This document shows, piece by piece, positions 50,201 through 62,200 of a stretch of 64,000 nucleotides of DNA. The stretch is from Hippopus hippopus (taxonomy: Eukaryota > Mollusca > Bivalvia > Cardiida > Cardiidae): assembly GCA_946811185.2 (NCBI GenBank), contig OX328106.1, forward strand, positions 7,978,777-8,042,776, read 5' to 3'. The notes below the pieces were generated by a model. It was not told where the DNA came from. It saw only the letters and a list, made by a program, of their open reading frames with translations, and did no database searches. How positions within the stretch are numbered: position 1 is the stretch's first letter; each line of letters opens with the position of its first letter. Made by a program: the position numbers and the translations under genes.

Positions 50201-53200
50201 AAAGCTGAATCGGACTTTTCTTGACAAAGTATGCAAGTTGATAAACCAGCAGTTTCAACCTTTTACCGTCAACCGAGACTCGGTATACACCATAGCCATA
50301 TATATAGGTTGGGCCGGTCCAAACTACACATTCGTCATGGCCCAGAGACTTGTCGGATAGAGCATTGCGGAAGATGACGACTCTTTCCGGACACAATGGA
50401 ATATTGAAGAATGCACTGGCCATGTAGGTATGTAGATCTGTTGCTCCAGTATCAGAAATGGTCTAAATTTACCAGAATTGCCTAAATCAAACTGGTTTCA
50501 AGCAAAACATCTCTGGAAAAGTCCAAAAATAGCAAAACCAGGCAACATGACTTCAAGCGCCAAATTCGCCGAATTTGTCTTTTTCCGCATTTTGAGTTAC
50601 CTCCCTTCTTTGAATGAATATCAGCCAAAATTGACAGTCTTAGGATCAATTTAAGTACTATTTCCAGACTGGAAATTGATGGAATTACTAGACTAAATGC
50701 AATTTGCGGTCAAAATACAAACTTCATAAATTGCCAATTGCCTTAAGGTAGCAGAACACGGTTTTCAGCTAAACTCGTCTCGGTCGACAATAGGCCAAAC
50801 AGAACTTCATCAAACAAAGGTCTATATAATCAGCTTGAAATTATAAAGAGCACTTAAATGCAACAGCACAATCCTAATTCTTTAGATTTTATCAATAAAT
50901 CATGTTCAACTTGTGAAATAGTGAAATTAATGATCAATATAGGCAAGTGGCACGGTTGGAAAAAAACTGACAAAATATGCCATTTTAGCCTATATTCCAA
51001 AATTCACAAAATGCAAACCCAGGAAGCTAGCCTGAAAATGCCAAGCTAAATTGAAACTCAAAACAACACATAATCTGGGGATAAAATCCAAAATAGCACA
51101 TTACCATGCCGTTTTTTCGCAATCTTTCGTGCCCTGACCCTACCCTTGTTTTCGCGGCTAAAATAAGCCGCTAGCTCCATGACCCCTCACTTTCGCATTT
51201 GGGGTCAAAACTATAGAACAAAGAACGAAAGGTCATGACCTACTGTTTCACACACAAACCAAACGCTTCTTTTCCTTAATTTAACACAATTCATGGGTGT
51301 AATAACTACTCTTCTTATCAAAATTGCATTGAAAACCTACCTTTCTCAGTTATATCTAATTTTGACCATGGCCAATTCGAAGCAAACTGTTTACAGGTGC
51401 CTTAAGGCAAAAATGAAATTTTTCAAATATGCCAAAAAACACTTTAAACACTTTAAACAAGTAACTTGCCTTGTTACTGACTGATCTAAACCAGCAGAAT
51501 GAGGCTCAGTTGCACAGAACTCATTTCACATGGATTCTTAACCCTTATGCAAATAAGCATATTTTACCCCATTTTCCTGGCAATTTGAGCTCAAAGACAA
51601 GTCTAGGGAGAACAACTTGAATTTCACTTTTACAACCTCAGGCTAGTTTCTATTCTCTTTCTGGACATAAATCTTAGCTCAGGTACTTGTTCAGTTGCAA
51701 AAGTACTGCTTCCTCCCTGTCTTGGGTTCCATTTCTGTTAACACTGTCACTTTTCTCAACATACCATGGCAAACTGCCTGTCTGTTACATTAAAAATTCT
51801 AAGAATTAGAATTTTAGAAATTGCTTCAACAAGTTTAAGATATCAGCAACTTGCAAAACATTAGAAACAAATAGAACACAAAAACTGAACCCTTTTATAT
51901 GACAAGTGATCAACATTGATGCATAGTTTGTTTGGACACAAATGTACATATGTTTGTCACTACAAAGCTGAATCGGACTTTTCTTGACAAAGGTCTATAT
52001 AATCAGCTTGAAATTATAAAAAGCACTTAAATGCAACAGCACAATCCTAATTCTTTAGATTTTATCAATAAATCATGTTCAACTTGTGAAATAGTGAAAT
52101 TAAGGATCAATGTCACTTCTCTTAACATACCATGGCAAACTGCCTGTCTGTTACATAAAAAATTCTAAGAATTAGAATTTTAGAAACTGCTTCAACAAGT
52201 TTAAGATATCAGCAACTTGCAAAACATTAGAAACAAATAGAACACAAAAACTGAACCCTTTTATATGACAAGTGATCAACATTGATGCATAGTTTGTTTG
52301 GACACAAATGTACATATGTTTTTCACTACAAAGCTGAATCGGACTTTTCTTGACAAAGTATGCAAGTTGATAAACCAGCAGTTTCAACCTTTTACCGTCA
52401 ACCGAGACTCGGTATACACCATAGCCATATATATAGGTTGGGCCGGTCCAAACTACACATTCGTCATGGCCCAGAGACTTGTCGGATAGAGCATTGCGGA
52501 AGATGACGACTCTTTTCGGACACAATGGAATATTGAAGAATGCACTGGCCATGTAGGTATGTAGATCTGTTGCTCCAGTATCAGAAATGGTCTAAATTTA
52601 CCAGAATTGCCTAAATCAAACTGGTTTCAAGCAAAACATCTCTGGAAAAGTCCAAAAATAGCAAAACCAGGCAACATGACTTCAAGCGCCAAATTCGCCG
52701 AATTTGTCTTTTTCCGCATTTTGAGTTACCTCCCTTCTTTGAATGAATATCAGCCAAAATTGACAGTCTTAGGATCAATTTAAGTACTATTTCCAGACTG
52801 GAAATTGATGGAATTACTAGACTAAATGCAATTTGCGGTCAAAATACAAACTTCATAAATTGCCAATTGCCTTAAGGCAAAAATGAATTTTTTCAAATAT
52901 GCCAAAAAACACTTTAAACACTTTAAACAAGTAACTTGCCTTGTTACTGACTGATCTAAACCAGCAGAATGAGGCTCAGTTGCACAGAACTCATTTCACA
53001 TGGATTCTTAACCCTTATGCAAATAAGCATATTTTACCCCATTTTCCTGGCAATTTGAGCTCAAAGACAAGTCTAGGGAGAACAACTTGAATTTCACTTT
53101 TACAACCTCAGGCTAGTTTCTATTCTCTTTCTGGACATAAATCTTACCTCAGGTACTTGTTCAGTTGCAAAAGTACTGCTTCTTCCCTGTCTTGGGTTCC

Positions 53201-56200
53201 ATTTCTGTTAACACTGTCACTTCTCTTAACATACCATGGCAAACTGCCTGTCTGTTACATAAAAAATTCTAAGAATTAGAATTTTAGAAACTGCTTCAAC
53301 AAGTTTAAGATATCAGCAACTTGCAAAACATTAGAAACAAATAGAACACAAAAACTGAACCCTTTTATATGACAAGTGATCAACATTGATGCATAGTTTG
53401 TTTGGACACAAATGTACATATGTTTGTCACTACAAAGCTGAATCGGACTTTTCTTGACAAAGTATGCAAGTTGATAAACCAGCAGTTTCAACCTTTTACC
53501 GTCAACCGAGACTCGGTATACACCATAACCATATATATCGGTTGGGCCGGTCCAAACTACACATTCGTCATGGCCCAGAGACTTGTCGGATAGAGCATTT
53601 CGGAACATGACGACTCTTTTCGGACACAATGGAATATTGAAGAATGCACTGGCCATGTAGGTATGTAGATCTGTTGCTCCAGTATCAGAAATGGTCTAAA
53701 TTTACCAGAATTGCCTAAATCAAACTGGTTTCAAGCAAAACATCTCTGGAAAAGTCCAAAAATAGCAAAACCAGGCAACATGACTTCAAGCGCCAAATTC
53801 GCCGAATTTGTCTTTTTCCGCATTTTGAGTTACCTCCCTTTTTTGAATGAATATCAGCCAAAATTGACAGTCTTAGGATCAATTTAAGTACTATTTCCAG
53901 ACTGGAAATTGATGGAATTACCAGACTAAATGCAATTTGCGGTCAAAATACAAACTTCATAAATTGCCAATTGCCTTAAGGTAGCAGAACACGGTTTTCA
54001 GCTAAACTCGTCTCGGTCGACAATAGGCCAAACAGAACTTCATCAAACAAAGGTCTATATAATCAGCTTGAAATTATAAAGAGCACTTAAATGCAACAGC
54101 ACAATCCTAATTCTTTAGATTTTATCAATAAATCATGTTCAACTTGTGAAATAGTGAAATTAATGATCAATATAGGCAAGTGGCACGGTCGGAAAAAAAC
54201 TGACAAAATATGCCATTTTAGCCTATATTCCAAAATTCACAAAATGCAAACCCAGGAAGCTAGCCTGAAAATGCCAAGCTAAATTGAAACTCAAAACAAC
54301 ACATAATCTGGGGATAGAATCCAAAATAGCACATTACCATGCCGTTTTTTCGCAATCTTTCGTGCCCTGACCCTACCCTTGTTTTCGCGGCTAAAATAAG
54401 CCGCTAGCTCCATGACCCCTCACTTTCGCATTTGGGGTCAAAACTATAGAACAAAGAACGAAAGGTCATGACCTACTGTTTCACACACAAACCAAACGCT
54501 TCTTTTCCTTAATTTAACACAATTCATGGGTGTAATAACTACTCTTCTTATCAAAATTGCATTGAAAACCTACCTTTCTCAGTTATATCTAATTTTGACC
54601 ATGGCCAATTCGAAGCAAACTGTTTACAGGTGCCTCAGTATAAATTCACGTCACGGGTTCGTACTTGATCGGTGCCGTTTGTGAAAAAAGGATTTCTTTA
54701 TGTCCCATCAATAACTGGAGAGAAATTTTGGAAGCAGTCTTGCATAAATCAAATGTCAAATATTTTTTTATAATAGACTACACGATCTTCATTTTTTTAA
54801 ACGTTTCAGAGATATGTTTCAAACAATGCGGAAATTCATCGTTGAAAAACTAGTGCTATACGAAGGGGGGGGGGGGGGGCGGCAGCTAACAAGGTGCCGA
54901 ATGGACTTTATGGGTTCTGTGTATTCGTTATCGAAAGGGTTTTATATTATTTACGGCCAAATTCTAGCTATCTCACTGAACAGTTAAAGATATTTGATAT
55001 AATACAGAACTTAAAAATGTAATTTCAATAAGGAATTATTGCTTAATCTCCTTTCTTATTTCTACAGACACAAGTTGTGAATGAACATTTCTTGAATGAA
55101 AATGGGGGCAGTCTGTGTAAACAATATTCATGCGCATATGGCAACACTTAATGAAAAAAAAAAAAAAAAGAACAAACTTTAAGTATTTAGAGTATTTCAA
55201 ACTGACAATTTTTGTAATTTTGACGAATTTTCGATAAAGAAATACAACATAATTTGTATGATTTGTTCAAAGTCAGAGCTGTATATCATTTGTAGATCTG
55301 TGTTGTTCGTCCCTACGCCAGCCATGCAAAACTGAAAGTGAGCGCGCATGCGTCGTTATATATGATGTATTTGGTTCCGGCCAAAACGATCACAGTAAGC
55401 GGATTTGCTATATAACAAATCCGCTAAAAAGGAGAAAAATGCTAGTTAACAGCATTTCCTCCTTTTTTCCAACAACGATTACAGCATACTGCATCATGGT
55501 CGTAATACACGTGACTATTTGGTAATTGGTAGAACTATGCTACTAGCAGTATTCTAACTCTGATTTCAGATTCGCCGAGCGACAACATAGGTTGTGGACC
55601 ATGGATCCGGGGTGGTCACTACAGTTACAGCTTTAGAAGCTTTGGTCAGTCTCTGAACTGGCAACAAGCTCGAGGTTTCTGCCAACAGAAAGGCGGGGAC
55701 CTTCTCAAACTGGACTCGAGCGACAAGAAAGTGAGTAAAATCTATTTGAGCCATGCTTTGTGAAAAGGGGGCTTAATGCATTTGCAAAAAGTATTGACCC
55801 ATGTCAGCCTACGCAGTCCGCGCAGGCTGACATGGATCGAAACTGTTTGCTATTCATATATTTTCTGCATGTCCAAGGGCCATACTACTTCATGATCCAA
55901 TCGATTGTTGGACCAAGTGGATTCTATGGATCTAGGCATATGTGATGACTTGCTTAGTATAATACATCGTGGAGATACATTAAGCCCCCTTTTCCCACAG
56001 AGCGTCTCATTTATAACACTTCTTCAATCCAGTACCACAAAAAACTCTTTACACACCTATGTCCTGTTCATGAAGAAACTTGAGTGTCTTTCTTTGCTGA
56101 AATTCGCCAATGGACGCAGGTTCTTACCTAAGTTAAGTTCCTTGAGGAGCATTTAACAAACATTAACAGACTTTAAAAACGTTCTCAAATCTTAAGTTGA

Positions 56201-59200
56201 CGCAACGTTTCAGACTCAACTTACCAAAACAGAAATGGACTAAACTCAGTTTTCAGATTTAAGTCCATTATTTTTCTGAGTTGAGTCTTAAACACCGTGT
56301 CATCTCAGGATTTAAAAATGTTACTAAAGTCTTACTGTTAGTAAAATGCGTCTCAAATAATGCACCCCACTTCAGTTGGGAAATAAGTCTGTCAGTGTAT
56401 TTGAGCAAAATAGGGGACTAAAGTTTTAATGATAGTAAAATGCGTCTACGAACCCAAATTAAGTTGGAAAATAAGTCTGTTGGGAATTTGAGAAAAAATA
56501 AGACATCTAAGTTTTTTTTTTTTTTTTTTTTTTTTCCACGAAACCGGGCCTTGCTATTTTAAACAATGTGGGCAAAGCAATACATGAAATTACTTGTTGA
56601 AGCATTAGTGTTTCTTGTCCCCCCACATTTCATTTTTTCATCATCAAGAGAAAAAACATGAGATATCTGACTGTGTACTAGTATTACATCTTGAATAGAT
56701 TGTTTGGTAACAGGTTGAGTATTAGACAGCTGAGTTAGTAAATTATTTAACACTTCTCCAATCATACAATGAATGCTTTTTTTACATACATGCTTTTTTT
56801 AACAATATGGGGGGGGGGAAACTGAGTTCATGTAATTATTTGTTTCGAGCGTCTGTTGCTTCTTTTCCACAATGTTTTTTTTTTTTCATCCAGACAAAGC
56901 ATAAGATATTTATCCATGTTTCCTGTAGCAGCGGTACACCTGAAAGAGATTATCTGGTAACAGGTTAGCTATTTTATGGCTAGTTAAAGGCCTAGTAGCA
57001 ACCAAAAGAAAACAGAGCAGATGCATTTTGACTTTAAAACATACCATATAAAAGTATGGAAACTGTCTTGAAGATAACAATCTGTTATTGTATAGTCGGT
57101 CCAAAAAGTGTAAGTCCCTGGCAGAGAAATGAATTTTAAAAGTAGGTTAAAAGTTGCCAGGTTGTTTTATCTTTTGTTCACTTTTTACCAGGTTTAAAAC
57201 CCATTTTTCTGTCAACGACTAACACTTGGACCGACTGTACAATAATAGATTGTCATCTTCACTATACTTTCCATAGTTTTAAAAGGTATCACTTTAATTC
57301 AAATACAGTATAACACCGACACTGTTTACTTTTGGCCACTACTAGGGATTTAAGTGAAATATGAGCTATGCCTTTAGTCACGCTTCTCCATGGAAAATCA
57401 TACTGAATAGGTCATCACATGATTATGGATCCTTAAACTCTATTTTTTGTAACAACCGGTTAAATCACGAAGTGCAATGGTCCTTGGACATACAGAAAAT
57501 TTTCCATTAGCAAAAAAGTATCAACCGAAGTCAGTTTGCGAGAACTGCGCAGACTGACATTGGCTGATATTTTTCAGATGCATTAAATCCGCTTTTCACA
57601 GAGCATGGCTCACCATTTCCCTTTTTTTTTTTACAAACTTAGTACAGGTAACCAAGAAATATATTACATGTCTTGTTGCAATGGCATGGAAAGCAGCGAT
57701 GCAAAAGACCTTATGTAATTCGTTTAGTTGTTACTCAGAAACTCAAATATTTTATGAACAGACCTGGCTGAATCAACAGTTACTCGACCCAGCCAAAAAC
57801 CGGGTGTTCTGGAGTGGTTTACAAAGACAAGGGGGCTCTTTTGTGTGGGCAGATGGTACTCCTATAGACCCAACTATAGTGTGAGTAAATAATTTACTAG
57901 TATACACTCTGTCAATCAGGTTGCTAGTCCTGAAGTTTAGAATAAGAACGGAATTTTTGAATGGTAGATGAAAACGCTCCTCATTTTTGTTTTGATCCGA
58001 AGTAAATCGGGAAGAAACACAGCACTTTGAGAGTAATACGCGCGCACTAAGCATCTATATAAGCAGGTCTGTTTGTAGACGCTGAAGGATGTCTGTAATG
58101 GTTTATGTATAACTGACAAATGAACATGACCAAATTACATTCACGAAGAAAATGTCTCATACAAAATTTGATCAGTCAACCAAGTCGTATCAACTTGATA
58201 TCAACTGTAGCCATTGAAATAGAGCGCATTTTATCACATAAACTCCCCCTTTTTTTTCGGTGTAATATACTCATTACGAATTTTCTTATCTTACAAACGT
58301 TTTAGATAAACATTATGTGGCGTCAAAAGTGGTGTCATTTTATACTTCCTTCAGGGAATTAAATCGGGGTCTATTCATGGAAATTACCACGTTCAAATGG
58401 TTATAGTTGTGAATATTATGGCCGACAATTCATGAAAATCGTTATGTGATAAAAAAATCTGATATCCGTTGGCTGTTAACCCTTAGGCTGCTGATCGCGA
58501 CCGAATTACCTTTTGCGGACAGTGTAGATCAACATCAGACTGTACAGAACGTGCAGTCTGATCTCTGATCTACACTGTCCGCTAAGGACATGTTTTCTTA
58601 AAGAAGTTACCTTTGAAAAAAGCAACATTTAGAATTTTACTTTTTAGTTGAAATTTTCGTTTCATTTATTCAGCAGGATAAGGGTTAAGATAGAATTATA
58701 TTAAAATCGTCAACAAAGACAGAGGCTAGCTTGATAACATTGCTCTAGACTTGTTTAATAAAATTTCATCTCAAATGATAACTTATATCATATCCTTTAT
58801 ATCTGTTGTTTTGTGAACAATATACTACATTGGATTCCTGGTGCGATACTGTATTATATAAATACAGTTGCAATTCGAAAGCAATTCGGTTTCAACGTTG
58901 ATGAAACGTAATCCAACCGTTACTTAAAGATAAGTCATTTGTTTGGCCTCTTGCCATTAACGTTGGCAACCGTAAAATACCAAAGAACAGACTCAAGAGA
59001 AAGTCTGATCCTCTCTTATGCAGAAAATTGAACAGTAGCCAAAAGGTAGCTTTTGTCAAGGTATGTTCAAATAGATTTCGGCCATGCTGTGTAACAATAG
59101 CACGGAATGCGTAGGCTGACCTAGATGATATTTTTGCGGCGCTGAATAAGTTACGGGTGAAACATTTTTTTAATGATGTTTATTGTCCCCCGTATATTGA

Positions 59201-62200
59201 TGTGTGAGGATCGGGGGTCTATCCCTCTCCACATCTTACAATCACTGACATTTTTACGTGTAAATATAACAAGGAAAAAAAAACATTTTTATGTGCAAAG
59301 GAAAGAGGGAAAAAAAGGAGAACATAAAATGGTTAAGAACAGATATAATGAATAAGTAATAATAAAGGTTCGAATCTTCCCAGCGTCTGAAAACAAAATA
59401 GGTCACTAATAAAGTTATTAATTACCATGTTATTCTTTTAAAAAAGACCAAAAACCATCGCAGTTTATTTCAAATTCTTCTAGTTTTCTTGTTTCAGTAG
59501 CAACTTTCTTCAAAACTTTATATTTATAAGATATAAAGTTTCTGACACCGGTAAGAGTGGGTGTGTTTTTTTATGTTCAACATTTATAAATATACAGTTT
59601 TTAAAAAAAGAATGAAGAGAATGTTTTTAGCGCTTTTTGAATTTTTTGTGTAACCAAATAACATTTTACTGATGTCAAGGTCCATGTAAATGGCATTATC
59701 ACGTTTCAAGTAATCTATAATTAATTGTTGAACTTTGGGACAACTCTATAATAAATTTTCAATTGTTTCTTGATCATTGGAACAAAGTGTGCAATTCGCG
59801 GAATCGATATTTTTTATTTTATACACGAAATAGTTTGTTCCAAGAATACGATGATTTGTACGGAATTGAAACCACTGTATGTATGTGTCCCTTGTCGCCA
59901 GAAATGGTAAAGAAAAAAATTGTCCAAGTTTTTATGTAGGCAGGCTCGTCTTTATTCTTATGTAGACATTGGTAGATACGTTTTGAACCCCGCAAATCTG
60001 AAGGTATAGTGGCAGAAGTGGTTTTTGATGTAAAATCACTCGTATATCTTGAGGTTTTATCAACTTTTTTTTTTTAAGTATTCGTTAATAGCACATTTTA
60101 TCTGTCTATGATTTAAGTAATTTGCTGATGTGTTGTATTTTGTGTTTAACTGTTCAAGAGTTTGGAAAGAACTATTAAAGTCAAGTATATCTTTAAGGGT
60201 GAAACATAATGATAAAGAAAAGCAATGTACTCGATTTTTCCCTATATTTTAGGAACTGGAACCAAGAACCGAATGACTATATGGGACGAGAGGACTGTGC
60301 TGTCATTTATAACAACGGTCAATACAATGACGTCACATGTTCAATGAAAGCTGCAGCCATATGTGAACTTAACAATCAAGGTTCTTAAAACCACTTTACT
60401 CAGCAGAATTTCTTCTACTGAAATAAATATAGAAAATATTAATGAATGTTGACGATAACGACATTCTAACATTGTAGCAAAACATGAAGATGTTCGTTTG
60501 AGCAATTTGCTAATATGCACTTATATTTCCAAAGCCATCAGATGGTAGCTTTTGTCAAAGTATGTTGAAATGGATCTGAGTCATGCTGTGGCAAAAGAGG
60601 GTTTAATGCACCTCCGTGATTCCTTATACCGAGCAAGTCATCATGTAATTATGGATCCACAAAGTCCATTTTCTCTCACAACCAATTGGATTGGCCCGGC
60701 CGGGTAGCGCAGTAGTTAGCGAATCTGACTAGTGACCTGGTGGTTGCAGGTTCGATACCCGGTTGAGGCAAACTTTCTTTCCGGCGGTTTTTCGCCATCC
60801 ACCTCCGATGCATGTGAGAAAAGTAGCCAGTGGCTTAAAAAGAAAGTTGTGTCAGTACATGTGCGAAGGATGTACTGGCCGCCGTAATATGACCTTAGCT
60901 GACCTAAAACGGCGTTAAAACAAATCAAAACCAATTGAATCATGAGGTAGATTGGTCCCTTGAAATGCGGAAAATTGACGAAAGGCAAACAGTTTCGACC
61001 CAAGTCAGCCTGCGCAGAATGCGCAGGCTGACCTGGGTCAATACTTCTTTGCAAATGCATTGGGCACCCTTTTCACAGAACATGACCCGATTAAAAGTTC
61101 CGATATCTCATCAAAAGTCGTGGTGTCAAAACTGATGCTTTGAGTGCGGAATTTGTGCAATGTTTTTTTTCTTTCAAGTAGAAAAAAGCAGCCAAAATAT
61201 TTCAATTCCAAGGAGGTTTTTGTTCCAATAAGATCATGCTGCAGAGTAGCGATCAGTGAAAGTATCCATATGTATTTGTCTGATCTTGATCTAAACTGTC
61301 AAAGCAATAAATATTTTTTGTGGAGTTCTACAGGTGATATTATTGTTAGATCTTTAGCCATATATGGCTTGCATCACGCGAAATGCGACATTCGGACATT
61401 TGCATAAAGTGTCGTCTCGGATCAGCCTGCGCAGTCCGCGCAGGCTAATCCGAGACAGCACTTTACGACTAAATTAGATTTTGTTCTTCAGTAGACTTGC
61501 TCAAAACAGAAAATTATATAAAAACGGAAAGTGATTTTCGGATTAGCCTGCGCGGACTGCGCAGGCTGATCCGAGATGACACTTTACGCAAATGTCTGAA
61601 TGCTCCTTTCCGAATGTTGCAGGCCAATTATTCAGCCGGCTACTGTTGTGGTATTCACTTTCAAGCGTGAGGCGCATTACCAATCAACTATTTGAGCCCT
61701 ACTCCGAACAGTGGAGTTCAATGCATCTCTGTGATTCGTGATACAAAGCAAGTCATAATGCACTGTCTAAAGGGGGCATAATTAATCTGCAAAAACTATT
61801 GAACAATGTCAGCCTGCAGTCCGCGCAATCTTTTGTTATCTTATATGTCAAAGGACCAGTCTATCTGATTATGTCTGCTGTTAAACAAAATAAATTTTAG
61901 GGATCCAAACTTATATGATAACTTGCTTGGTATAATGTATCACGGTGATGCATTAAACCCCCTTTTGACAGGGCAGGGCTCATATCTTTATATAAACCTC
62001 GACAGGAGCCTGCCCGCAAGGATGGACGGCAAATGCAGAGAACTGTTACTTGTTTACTCCATACAACAACGCCTCCCTTCTGTATACCAACACCGAAGCC
62101 ATCAACTATTGTAGTCACTTCGGTTATAACGCTACCACCAAGGGAAACTTACTCTCTATTGATTCTACGGATGAAATGGTAGGTCTAGCCATAGCCCACT

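Larger units (their letters stand above)
45392..52875. repeat. Higher-order repeat, copy 2 (7,484 bp)
   Basis: Repeats 37909-45391. Judged by the encoded frames, the first two units match their partners exactly (unit 7 = unit 3, unit 8 = unit 4), while units 9 and 10 differ from units 5 and 6. This is a patchwork that suggests gene conversion or unequal exchange after the duplication. Confidence 0.92.
35051..54635. repeat. 19.6-kb complex tandem array in a lectin intron
   Basis: Twelve units in the same orientation. Full units begin GGTAGCAGAACACGG. Lengths: 1.75 kb (35051-36803, 37909-39662, 45392-47146), 2,129 bp (41134-43262, 43263-45391, 48618-50746, 50747-52875), 5'-truncated 1.10 kb (36804-37908, 52876-53979), truncated with insert 1.47 kb (39663-41133, 47147-48617), and a cut last unit (53980-54635). 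The 2,129-bp and 1.47-kb forms carry a rearranged extra piece. Units differ by scattered single bases. Unit borders often show CCTTAAGG. Each unit except the last contains one endonuclease-like minus-strand frame. The outer flanks both show CCTCAG at the edge (35046-35051, 54633-54637). Confidence 0.95.

Noticed and set aside
37909..52875. The 7.48-kb repeat as a pure assembly duplication
   Set aside because: Units 5/9 and 6/10 differ at several bases and there is a one-base length difference, so the copies are not simple duplicates; spanning reads would still be needed for certainty.
35162..54282. Plus-strand 63-codon frames repeated in every array unit (starting MQQHNPNSL, MGVITTLL and MDTNVHMF) as possible small genes
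   Set aside because: They are conserved only because the units are nearly identical. They have no recognisable domain, and the third is simply antisense to the endonuclease-like frame.
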